A stretch of 13,237 nt of DNA from UBA6065 sp036565605 (GTDB taxonomy: Bacteria > Patescibacteriota > Minisyncoccia > Phycocordibacterales > UBA6065), in assembly GCA_036565605.1 (NCBI GenBank), contig DATCXV010000021.1, positions 1 through 13,237 on the forward strand. The letters run 5' to 3'. Positions 5,193-10,881 of this stretch are shown piece after piece. A program made the translations under genes and the position numbers. The first letter of the stretch is position 1; each line of letters begins with the position of its first letter. The notes beneath the pieces were generated by a model. That model was not told where the DNA came from. It worked only from the letters and a program-made list of their open reading frames with translations, and did not search any database.

Positions 5193-5849
5193 ATGGAAGC
5201 AACTATCTATAACACAAAGGGTGCGGCGGCAGGCAAAGTAAAACTTTCCGAGAAGGCATTCGGATTGCCATGGAACGCTGACTTGGTCCACCAGGTTATG
5301 CATTCGATGCAGTCGACTGCTCGCCAGCCGATCGCTCACACCAAGACTCGCGGCGAAGTACGCGGAGGTGGTAAGAAGCCGTGGAGGCAGAAGGGAACCG
5401 GCCGCGCACGTCACGGTTCGACCCGTTCTCCGATCTGGGTCGGCGGAGGTGTCGCTCATGGTCCTCGCAATGAAAAGAATTATGATCGCAAGGTGAACCG
5501 CACCATGAAAGCCAAGGCTTTCCTTACGGTCCTTTCGAAGAAGTTCCGCGATGGCCAAGTTCTTTTCGTCGAGTCGTTCGACATGAAGACTCCGAAGACG
5601 GCGGAAGCAAAGGCAGCATTGGTCGCATTGGCCAAGAACAAGGGCTATGAAAAGCTTGGCAAGCGCCAGAACGCGGCTTTGATCGCCCTTTCCAAAAAGG
5701 ATACGAATATTGAAAAGTCTTTCAGGAACATTGGTTCGATTCTAGTCGAGGAAGCACGCAACGCGAACCTCTTGGATCTCTTGAAATACACCTATGTCGT
5801 GATCGAGAATCCGACAGAGACGGTCAAGCTTATCGAGGCTAAACTCTAA
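5193..5849 (+). CDS. rplD: 50S ribosomal protein L4
   Basis: This 218-residue protein binds 23S rRNA, lines the exit tunnel through its extended loop and, in E. coli, represses its own operon. The loop is intact: 'KTRGEVRGGGKKPWRQKGTGRARHG', followed by 'STRSPIWVGGGVAHGPR' (about residues 51-91). The C-terminal globular part contains 'NRTMKAKAFLTVLSKKF', 'FDMKTPKTAEAKAAL' and a closing 'LLKYTYVVIENPTETVKLIEAKL'. ATG 5193 is preceded by ACCAACACTACA with no Shine-Dalgarno. It ends four bases before rplW, so the two are probably coupled in translation. Confidence 0.97.
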   Translation: MEATIYNTKGAAAGKVKLSEKAFGLPWNADLVHQVMHSMQSTARQPIAHTKTRGEVRGGGKKPWRQKGTGRARHGSTRSPIWVGGGVAHGPRNEKNYDRKVNRTMKAKAFLTVLSKKFRDGQVLFVESFDMKTPKTAEAKAALVALAKNKGYEKLGKRQNAALIALSKKDTNIEKSFRNIGSILVEEARNANLLDLLKYTYVVIENPTETVKLIEAKL

Positions 5850-5853
5850 TTAT

Positions 5854-6315
5854 ATGGCGCTACTCTGGCAAAAAGGAAACAAGGGAACTGAAGCCGCAAA
5901 AGCGGACGCCAAAGCTGACAAGAAGCTGGCAAAGGCACCGAAGGCGGCAAAGAAGGTCGAGACCAAGGAGGTCGCGGTTAAGGCTGCTGCAAAGGAGTCG
6001 AAGACTGACAAGCGCGCTGCGGCGGCTGCAGGCGTCGTCTTTCCGAAGGGTGGTCCGGTCATTCGCCCTCGCGTAACTGAAAAGGCGGGTCTTCTCTCGC
6101 AGAATGGAACATACACCTTTGATGTTCGCGTCGACGCTTCGGCGGGTTCTATTACCAAGGTGATCGAGGACGCATACAAGGTAACGGTTGTTGCAGTTCG
6201 CACATCCCCAGTTAAAGCAAAGACGATGTTTGCTCGCGGCAAATATGGCTCGACCGCAGCAGGCAAGAAAGCATACGTCAGCCTGAAGAAGGGAGACGTT
6301 ATCGAATTCATCTAA
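5854..6315 (+). CDS. rplW: 50S ribosomal protein L23 with long Ala/Lys N-terminal extension
   Basis: L23 sits at the polypeptide exit and docks trigger factor and SRP. The conserved core is residues about 68-153, starting 'PVIRPRVTEKAGLLSQNGTYTFDV' and including the 'VTVVAVRTSPVKAKTMFARGKYG' strand region and 'GKKAYVSLKKGDVIEF'. That core is about the normal family length. Residues 1-66 are extra: a short MALLWQKGNKG start, then a low-complexity Ala/Lys/Glu stretch. The ATG at 5854 fits the four-base spacing after rplD and no better internal start is evident, although an internal start cannot be excluded. The extension would lie near the tunnel exit; whether it contacts rRNA or nascent-chain factors is unknown. 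Confidence 0.95.
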   Translation: MALLWQKGNKGTEAAKADAKADKKLAKAPKAAKKVETKEVAVKAAAKESKTDKRAAAAAGVVFPKGGPVIRPRVTEKAGLLSQNGTYTFDVRVDASAGSITKVIEDAYKVTVVAVRTSPVKAKTMFARGKYGSTAAGKKAYVSLKKGDVIEFI

Positions 6316-6337
6316 CGTTTAATTAATTATCACCATT

Positions 6338-7192
6338 ATGAAAACCTATCGACCAACGTCTCCGGGCCGCCGTCAGATGCAGACCATCGACTTCAAGGCC
6401 TATGTCACCAAGAAGGATCCTTTGAAGGCATTGACCTTCGGCCGCAAGCGCGATGTAGGACGCAATGCAGCGGGCCGCGTCACCGTGCGCCACAAGGGCG
6501 GCGGACACAAGCGCCTGTATCGCGATATTTCGTTCTCGTTCGACAAGCGCGATATTCCAGCAACGGTTCAGTCTGTTGAATACGATCCGAACCGCTCGGG
6601 CTTCATCGGTCTTGTCGCATACCGCGACGGAGAGCGCCGCTACGTTCTTCTTCCGAAGGGCGTAAAGGTCGGCCAGACCATCGTCTTTGGTCTCACCGCA
6701 CCGGTTGAAGCAGGCAACGCATTGCCTTTGAAGAAAATCCCGGTCGGTACCTTCATCTACAATATTGAATTGAAGCCGCAATCCGGCGCAAAGATCGCGC
6801 GCGCTGCAGGTATCTTTGCCCAGGTCATCGGTAATGACGCAGGTTATACCATGATCAAGATGCCGTCGTCAGAAGTACGCCGCGTTCACGAGGAAGCGTA
6901 CGCTATGGTCGGCCAGGTATCGAATGACGAGCACTGGCTGGTCAACTCGGGTAAGGCAGGTCGCTCGCGCTGGTTGGGTATCCGCCCGACGGTCCGCGGT
7001 ACTGCACAGAACCCTGTGGATCACCCATACGGCGGTGGTGAAGGTCGCCAGGGCCGTGGTTTGCGCCGCTTGAAGACCCGCTGGGGTAAACCAGCCGGCA
7101 AGGGCCAGAAGACCCGCACGCCGAAGAAGTACTCGAACGTCTTCATCGTATCGCGCAGGAAGGTGGGGAAGGATAGGAATAATCTTCAGTAA
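6338..7192 (+). CDS. rplB: 50S ribosomal protein L2
   Basis: L2 is a 284-residue core protein needed for subunit joining and peptidyl transferase activity. It begins 'MKTYRPTSPGRRQM', has 'GRNAAGRVTVRHKGGGHKRLYR' and 'VEYDPNRSGFIGLVAYRDGERRYVL' in the OB-fold part, and ends with 'RPTVRGTAQNPVDHPYGGGEGR' and 'KTRTPKKYSNVFIVSRRKV'. The functionally important first His of the DHPHGGGEG motif is kept (residue 229), but the second His is Tyr (residue 231). The ATG at 6338 follows AATTATCACCATT. It is the last gene of its unit; in most bacteria rpsS follows directly, but here a terminator and an unrelated gene intervene. Confidence 0.98.
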   Translation: MKTYRPTSPGRRQMQTIDFKAYVTKKDPLKALTFGRKRDVGRNAAGRVTVRHKGGGHKRLYRDISFSFDKRDIPATVQSVEYDPNRSGFIGLVAYRDGERRYVLLPKGVKVGQTIVFGLTAPVEAGNALPLKKIPVGTFIYNIELKPQSGAKIARAAGIFAQVIGNDAGYTMIKMPSSEVRRVHEEAYAMVGQVSNDEHWLVNSGKAGRSRWLGIRPTVRGTAQNPVDHPYGGGEGRQGRGLRRLKTRWGKPAGKGQKTRTPKKYSNVFIVSRRKVGKDRNNLQ

Positions 7193-7215
7193 GATCACGG
7201 AGCAAAAGACTCTAG

Positions 7216-7242
7216 AAAACGGCCCAATTGGGCTGTTTTTTT
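7216..7242 (+). terminator. Terminator after rplB
   Basis: AAAC-G-GCCC, loop AATT, GGGC-T-GTTT with a G-T wobble, followed by a run of T to 7242. It ends the rplC-rplB operon. Confidence 0.9.
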
Positions 7243-7258
7243 GTTCACTACAATATAC

Positions 7259-7309
7259 TTGACTTATAAACCATATATGTGATATAATACAATAGTACGG
7301 AATTGTACT
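7259..7309 (+). promoter_or_regulatory. Near-consensus promoter with start-site dyad for the 7392 gene
   Basis: TTGACT (7259-7264) and a perfect TATAAT (7283-7288), 18-base spacer, are the closest to consensus in the window. At the predicted start (near 7295) lies the dyad AGTAC-N6-GTACT (7294-7309), and CATATATG (7272-7279) sits in the spacer. Either could be an operator or, for the first, a 5' RNA hairpin. Confidence 0.7.
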
Positions 7310-7391
7310 GTAGCGAGATTAGAAAAACTCGCAGAATACCTTTCGGAAACAAATCATCTCGTTTGTGACAACGTAAAAGCACACCTTGAAA

Positions 7392-7835
7392 ATGAAGACC
7401 GTGAATCAGATTGGGAATGCCGCCCTCGTTCGTTTGCTGACCAAGAAAAACTTCTCAACCCTTGGCATCGACTTGGGATCGCAGCAGGTAGTCGTCTGTC
7501 AGGGAGATGCTCCGTTATGGGAAAAGTCTTCATCAACATCTTGCCATGATGATGAATACGGGACGGTCGACGAGGGTCAAACCTTCTTTGTGTGGAGCAT
7601 TGAACTTGGTTTTAAGGAGCTACCTTTTCACCATGTGCGGTCAGCAATGGGGAATTTGGTCGAACTTCTCAGAAAGAATGATTGGCCAATTCCGTCCCAT
7701 GTCGTGAAGACCCGGTGGACGTACATGGGAAGCAGATCCTCTCACAGTGATCAGAAGTTCGAGATTTATCGGTTGTCGCAGGCTCAGGAAGCAAAGCTGG
7801 AAAGCTTGCGATCGAGCCAGGCGTCGGTCGCCTAA
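7392..7835 (+). CDS. Hypothetical protein between rplB and rpsS
   Basis: I do not recognise this protein. From ATG 7392 it has 147 residues; a TTG at 7386 would add two. It has no signal peptide or transmembrane segment. Visible features are a basic N-terminal 'ALVRLLTKKNFSTLGIDLG', a polar 'SSSTSCHDDEYGTVDEG' (about 47-63), 'FFVWSIELGFKELPFHHVRSAMGNLVELLRKNDWPIPSH' in the middle, and a coiled or helical C-terminus 'LSQAQEAKLESLRSSQ'. It is transcribed alone: strong promoter at 7259-7288 and terminator at 7855-7885. The first 160 bases are also open in a second frame with protein-like composition (7283-7546) but without a start codon there, so the true N-terminus or an indel is uncertain. The frame after about 7550 is the more secure part. 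Confidence 0.55.
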   Translation: MKTVNQIGNAALVRLLTKKNFSTLGIDLGSQQVVVCQGDAPLWEKSSSTSCHDDEYGTVDEGQTFFVWSIELGFKELPFHHVRSAMGNLVELLRKNDWPIPSHVVKTRWTYMGSRSSHSDQKFEIYRLSQAQEAKLESLRSSQASVA

Positions 7836-7854
7836 GTGTTCTTTATGCCTCGCG

Positions 7855-7885
7855 GAAAGCCACGCTTTCCAGCGGGGCTTTCTTT
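7855..7885 (+). terminator. Terminator after the 7392 gene
   Basis: GAAAGCC (7855-7861) pairs with GGCTTTC (7876-7882), and CGCT with AGCG around loop TTCC, with one A/G mismatch. The T-tract is interrupted (TTTCTTTATATTT). Confidence 0.75.
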
Positions 7886-7889
7886 ATAT

Positions 7890-7917
7890 TTGACATTATC
7901 CCGCAATCTGCTAGTAT
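7890..7917 (+). promoter_or_regulatory. rpsS operon promoter, extended -10 type
   Basis: A perfect TTGACA (7890-7895) and TAGTAT (7912-7917), 16-base spacer, with TG one base before the -10. Start near 7924, within the block shared with the rpsZ promoter. Leader of about 136 bases. Confidence 0.8.
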
Positions 7918-7930
7918 GTCCGAACTAGCT
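7917..7930 (+). repeat. Shared start-site block, copy 1 (rpsS)
   Basis: TGTCCGAACTAGCT is identical to 11541-11554. In both places its first T is the last base of the -10 hexamer, so the block covers the discriminator, the predicted start and the first transcribed bases. Confidence 0.75.
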
Positions 7931-8032
7931 CGGAATAGGCACTTACGTCAATTTCTAGGCTCCGGCCTGGATTTTGTTTTCAGAAGCAGCAGTTAGGTTC
8001 TCGTAAGGGACCATAGCCTAAACGCCCGGGTT
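7927..8032 (+). promoter_or_regulatory. Structured rpsS leader RNA
   Basis: Three nested helices can form: AGCTCGG (7927-7933) with CCGGGTT (8026-8032), TAGGC (7936-7940) with GCCTA (8016-8020), and CTTACG (7942-7947) with CGTAAG (8002-8007). Inside them, 7954-7960 pairs with 7965-7971 around loop TCCG and is followed by TTTTGTTTT (7972-7980), a terminator-like hairpin. TAGGCT (7956-7961) could instead pair with AGCCTA (8015-8020), which would break both the inner hairpin and the TAGGC/GCCTA helix. This looks like an autoregulatory or attenuating leader, by inference only. Confidence 0.55.
7951..7971 (+). repeat. GC-rich hairpin, copy 2, inside the rpsS leader
   Basis: It matches 544-564 at 18 of 21 bases. 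Here the stem is 7954-7960 with 7965-7971, loop TCCG, and it is followed by a T-rich tract. Confidence 0.5.
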
Positions 8033-8059
8033 ATATAACATTGCAACTATCTTAACCGC

Positions 8060-8404
8060 ATGACGCGATCGCTTGCTAAAGGACCATACGTAGACGCTCG
8101 TCTTCTTAAGAAGATCGAAGGAAAGAAGCCTCAGGAAACCGGGGTTATTAAGACGTGGTCGCGTGCATGCCAGATTTCGCCGGAAATGGTCGGTTTCAAG
8201 TTCGGCGTACATAACGGCAAGGATTTCGTCGAGGTATTGGTCGCAGAAGACATGGTCGGCCACCGCCTCGGCGAATTTTCGTTGACGCGCAAGTTCATCA
8301 AACACGGCGGTAAGATGCAGAAGGAAATGGAGCAAAAGAAGAAGGAGTCCGAAATGGCTGCAGCACAGGCTGCCAAGGCCGCGGCTTCGACCGATAAGAA
8401 GTAA
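8060..8404 (+). CDS. rpsS: 30S ribosomal protein S19
   Basis: S19 is a 30S head protein that works with S13 at the A-site finger bridge. The product has 114 residues. The core, 1 to about 86, is clear: 'MTRSLAKGPYVDARLLKKIE', 'IKTWSRACQISPEMVGFKFGVHNGKDFVEV', 'EDMVGHRLGEFSLTRKF' and 'KHGG'. Residues 87-114 are an added Lys/Glu then Ala/Lys-rich tail (EMAAAQAAKAAASTDKK). It is the first gene of an eight-gene unit with its own promoter and a leader of about 136 bases, instead of following rplB directly. ATG 8060 has no Shine-Dalgarno; rplV follows after 18 bases. Confidence 0.97.
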   Translation: MTRSLAKGPYVDARLLKKIEGKKPQETGVIKTWSRACQISPEMVGFKFGVHNGKDFVEVLVAEDMVGHRLGEFSLTRKFIKHGGKMQKEMEQKKKESEMAAAQAAKAAASTDKK

Positions 8405-8422
8405 TTTGTATAAGAAACTCCC

Positions 8423-8806
8423 ATGGTCACCGCATCTCTTCATAACTATCGACAGTCTCCTCGCAAGGTCCGCCTTGTTGCAACTTTGATCAAAGGCAAG
8501 ACGGTTGACCAGGCCTTGAATATGCTTGGCGTTACGGTTAAGCGTGCTTCGGACCCGATCGCAAAGCTTCTTCTTTCGGCTGTTGCTAATGCAAAAGACC
8601 GCAACGTTAACACCGACGGCTTCGTCGTTCTTGAATGCACGGTTAATCAGGGTTACACCATGCGCCGCATGATGCCGGGCGCCCGCGGTTCCGGCTTCCC
8701 GATCAGGAAGAAGACGAGCCACGTGAAGCTTGTTATTGGCCCAAAGGCTTCGAAGAAGGCTGCCAAGGCTGCGCCGGTAGAGAAGGCTGCTAAGACCACC
8801 AAATAA
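8423..8806 (+). CDS. rplV: 50S ribosomal protein L22
   Basis: L22 binds all domains of 23S rRNA, and its beta hairpin lines the exit tunnel. It begins 'MVTASLHNYRQSPRKVRLVATLIKGKTVDQALNML' as the family does. The hairpin segment is 'RRMMPGARGSGFPIRKKTSHVKLVIG' (81-106). The core ends near residue 106; residues 108-127 are an Ala/Lys-rich tail not found in standard 110-residue L22. ATG 8423 is preceded by AAACTCCC. One base separates its stop codon from the rpsC start, so the pair is probably translationally coupled. Confidence 0.97.
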   Translation: MVTASLHNYRQSPRKVRLVATLIKGKTVDQALNMLGVTVKRASDPIAKLLLSAVANAKDRNVNTDGFVVLECTVNQGYTMRRMMPGARGSGFPIRKKTSHVKLVIGPKASKKAAKAAPVEKAAKTTK

Positions 8807-8807
8807 T

Positions 8808-9494
8808 ATGTCGCACACCGTCCACCCATATTCCCATAGGCTCGGCATCATCAGGGACTGGAAGTCTCGCTGGTTCGCCGGACGCGGTACTTATCAGGAA
8901 AACCTGAAGTCCGACATTCTTTTGCGCGAATTCCTTTCCAAGAAATTCCGCGGCATGTACGTTTCGGATGTCCAGATCGAGCGCAATGAAAAGGCAGTCC
9001 GCGTCATCATCGCGACGTCGCGCCCGGGTATGCTCATTGGTCGCCAGGGTGAGGGAGCTGTCAAATTGAAGGCCGATATCATGGCGTTCCTCCAGAAGAA
9101 TGGCGGCAAGCTTTCCAAGGGTCAGGATTTGAAGATCGACATCGAAGAGATCCGCTCGCCTGAATCGAATGCGGCAATCGTCGCATACATGATCGCAGAG
9201 TCGCTTGAAAAGCGTCTTCCGTTCCGCCGCGTCATGAAGCAGACTATTGAAAAGGTCATGGCGAACCGCGATGTGAAGGGTGTTCGCGTATTTTTGGGTG
9301 GTCGCTTGGGCGGTGGCGAAATGGCACGCGTCGAAGATATGAAGAAGGGTCAGATCCCGCTTCAGACGTTGCGCGCCGACATCGACTTTGCCCGCGAGAA
9401 GGCTCACATGACCTATGGTGACATTGGCATCAAGGTTTGGATCTACAAGGGCGAGGTATTTAAGAAGGCTCAGCCTCAGCAGACTAAGAATTAA
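8808..9494 (+). CDS. rpsC: 30S ribosomal protein S3
   Basis: S3 forms part of the mRNA entry channel and of its helicase activity. The product has 228 residues. The N-terminus 'MSHTVHPYSHRLGIIRDWKSRWFAG' diverges slightly from the usual 'GQKVNP.GFRLGI'. A type II KH domain carries 'GMLIGRQGEG' (74-83) with the GxxG loop at 78-81. The C-terminal domain has 'GVRVFLGGRLGGGEMARVEDMKKGQIPLQTLRADIDFA', where the family usually has SGRLGGAEIAR, and ends in 'IGIKVWIYKGEVF' plus a short Gln/Lys tail. It lies one base after rplV and 11 bases before rplP. Confidence 0.97.
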   Translation: MSHTVHPYSHRLGIIRDWKSRWFAGRGTYQENLKSDILLREFLSKKFRGMYVSDVQIERNEKAVRVIIATSRPGMLIGRQGEGAVKLKADIMAFLQKNGGKLSKGQDLKIDIEEIRSPESNAAIVAYMIAESLEKRLPFRRVMKQTIEKVMANRDVKGVRVFLGGRLGGGEMARVEDMKKGQIPLQTLRADIDFAREKAHMTYGDIGIKVWIYKGEVFKKAQPQQTKN

Positions 9495-9505
9495 CCGAAA
9501 CTTCC

Positions 9506-9934
9506 ATGCTCGTACCGAAGAAAGTTAAATACAGGAAGTGGCACGTGATGCGCAAGAATCCGGCGAAAGTCGGCTTCGAGACGCGCGGCACGACCCTCTC
9601 CTTTGGATCGTTCGGCATCAAGGCTACCTCGGCTTTCCGCATCCGCTCCGAGCAGCTTGAATCTGCCCGCAAGGTCATCTCGCGCGAGATTGGCAAGAAC
9701 GGCAAGCTTTGGATCCGTGTTTTCCCGGATATGCCGTATACTCAGAAGCCTGCTGAAGTGAAGCTTGGAAAGGGTAAGGGAGATCTGCAGGGCTACTGCG
9801 CTCCGGTCAAGCCGGGTCGCGTTCTCTTCGAGGTTGACGGCGTCGATGAAAAGACTGCGCGTGAAGCTCTGCGCAAGGGTGGCACAAAGCTCCCGGTCAC
9901 GACCGTAATCATCACTCGCGAGCTGGTTATCTAA
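9506..9934 (+). CDS. rplP: 50S ribosomal protein L16
   Basis: L16 is a late-assembly protein next to the A- and P-site tRNAs. The product has 142 residues, the usual size. Conserved parts are 'MLVPKKVKYRKWH', 'TTLSFGSFGIKATSAFRIRSEQLESARKVISREI', 'GKLWIRVFPDMPYTQKPAEVKLGKGKG' and 'VKPGRVLFEVDGVDEKTAREALRKGGTKLPVTT'. The functional loop is unusual: Lys86 replaces the conserved Arg (E. coli Arg81), and residues 93-100 read DLQGYCAP where most bacteria have a (V/P)EYWVA-type segment. In most bacteria rpmC follows; here rpsQ starts 11 bases later and no L29 gene fits. Confidence 0.97.
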   Translation: MLVPKKVKYRKWHVMRKNPAKVGFETRGTTLSFGSFGIKATSAFRIRSEQLESARKVISREIGKNGKLWIRVFPDMPYTQKPAEVKLGKGKGDLQGYCAPVKPGRVLFEVDGVDEKTAREALRKGGTKLPVTTVIITRELVI

Positions 9935-9945
9935 TACTTATTCCC

Positions 9946-10239
9946 ATGTCAATTTTTAGCAAAAAGACCAAAACGGAGGCACAGGCAGACGCAAAGACTG
10001 TCGTAAAGGCAGGCGAAGGTAAGCGCCTTTCGGGCATTGTCGTCTCGACCAAGATGAAGGACACCGTCGTCGTCAAAGTCGACCGCTTCGTCAAGCACGC
10101 AAAATACGAACGCTTCTTCAAGATTTCCAAGAAGTACAAGGCTCATGATGCGGGCAACAAACTGAAAGAAGGCGACAAGGTCGAGATTGTCGAGTGCGCC
10201 CCGATTTCAAAGGACAAGCACTTCACCGTAGTCGCATAA
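9946..10239 (+). CDS. rpsQ: 30S ribosomal protein S17
   Basis: S17 is a primary 16S rRNA binder with an OB fold. The product has 97 residues. The core starts about residue 25 ('GKRLSGIVVSTKMKDTVVVKVDRFVKHAKYERFF'), with the conserved 'KYKAHD' and 'LKEGDKVEIVECAPISKDKHFTVV'. Residues 1-24 are an extra Lys/Ala/Thr-rich extension. ATG 9946 is preceded by TTATTCCC. The gene directly follows rplP, in the place usually preceded by rpmC. The sequence does not suggest an L29-S17 fusion: the extension is too short and lacks the helical L29 pattern. Confidence 0.96.
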   Translation: MSIFSKKTKTEAQADAKTVVKAGEGKRLSGIVVSTKMKDTVVVKVDRFVKHAKYERFFKISKKYKAHDAGNKLKEGDKVEIVECAPISKDKHFTVVA

Positions 10240-10249
10240 CTTTAATTAT

Positions 10250-10621
10250 ATGATCCAACCACGCTCAATCGTCGTCATAGCGGATAACTCGGGTGCCAAG
10301 GTCGGCCGCATCTTCAAGGTGCTTGGCTCGGCTGCAAAGCGCTACGCCATGATCGGCGACATCGTCGTTCTTTCGGTCCAAAAGGCAGAGCCTCGCAAGG
10401 CTGTTAAAAAGAAAGACGTCCACCATGCAGTTGTCGTTCGCTCGGTCAAAGAAACCAAGCGCAAGGATGGCTCGTATATCCGCTTCGATGAGAATGCGGT
10501 TGTATTGGTCGAAAAGGGCAAGAAAGAGCCTGTGGGAGGTCGCGTCTTCGGTCCGATCCCGCGCGAAATCGCGGAAAAGGGTTTCCAGACCATCGCATCA
10601 CGCGCTGCTGAAATCGTTTAA
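10250..10621 (+). CDS. rplN: 50S ribosomal protein L14
   Basis: L14 is a 50S interface protein that forms an intersubunit bridge. The product has 123 residues, the standard length. It starts 'MIQPRSIVVIADNSGAKVGRIFKVLGSAAKRYAMIGDIVVLSVQKA' and contains the family signature 'HHAVVVRSVKETKRKDGSYIRFDENAVVLV'. The C-terminus, 'GGRVFGPIPREIAEKGFQTIASRAAEIV', is conserved. It follows rpsQ by 10 bases, with only ACTTTAATTAT between them, and precedes rplX by 21 bases. Confidence 0.98.
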   Translation: MIQPRSIVVIADNSGAKVGRIFKVLGSAAKRYAMIGDIVVLSVQKAEPRKAVKKKDVHHAVVVRSVKETKRKDGSYIRFDENAVVLVEKGKKEPVGGRVFGPIPREIAEKGFQTIASRAAEIV

Positions 10622-10642
10622 TCCTTTCTAACCAACACTTCT

Positions 10643-10858
10643 ATGCATATCAAGAAAGGAGACAAGGTCGTCGTGATCGCAGGCAAAGACAAGGGCGTCA
10701 AAGGCGAGGTCATAAAGGCAATGCCAAAGGAGAATAGGGTCATTGTTTCTGGCGCGAACAAGATGAAGCGTCACCAGCGTCCAACTCGCTCTGGCTCGAA
10801 GGGTCAGATCATCGAGAAAGAGATGCCGATCCACGCGTCGAACGTCGCTAAAGCGTAA
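10643..10858 (+). CDS. rplX: 50S ribosomal protein L24, short form
   Basis: L24 is an assembly-initiator protein near the tunnel exit. The product has only 71 residues against about 100 in many bacteria. The KOW motif is intact at the N-terminus ('IKKGDKVVVIAGKDKGVKGEVIKAMP', residues 3-28), followed by 'RVIVSGANKMKRHQRP', 'KGQIIEKEMPIHASNV' and a stop. It therefore lacks the C-terminal segment that usually follows 'HxSNV'. No frameshift is needed to explain this: the stop is clean and rplE begins 23 bases later. ATG 10643 follows AACCAACACTTCT. Confidence 0.96.
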   Translation: MHIKKGDKVVVIAGKDKGVKGEVIKAMPKENRVIVSGANKMKRHQRPTRSGSKGQIIEKEMPIHASNVAKA

Positions 10859-10881
10859 TCAGCTTCTTATTATCACCCGCC

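Noticed and set aside
8008..8015. GGACCATA in the rpsS leader, repeated in the S19 coding start (near 8081), as possible target mimicry
   Set aside because: An 8-base match is too short to exclude chance, and the coding copy is explained by the conserved Gly-Pro-Tyr codons.
8018..8851. 277-codon minus-strand frame across rpsS and rplV
   Set aside because: It is antisense to two clear ribosomal genes, with Leu/Arg/Cys-rich shadow composition.
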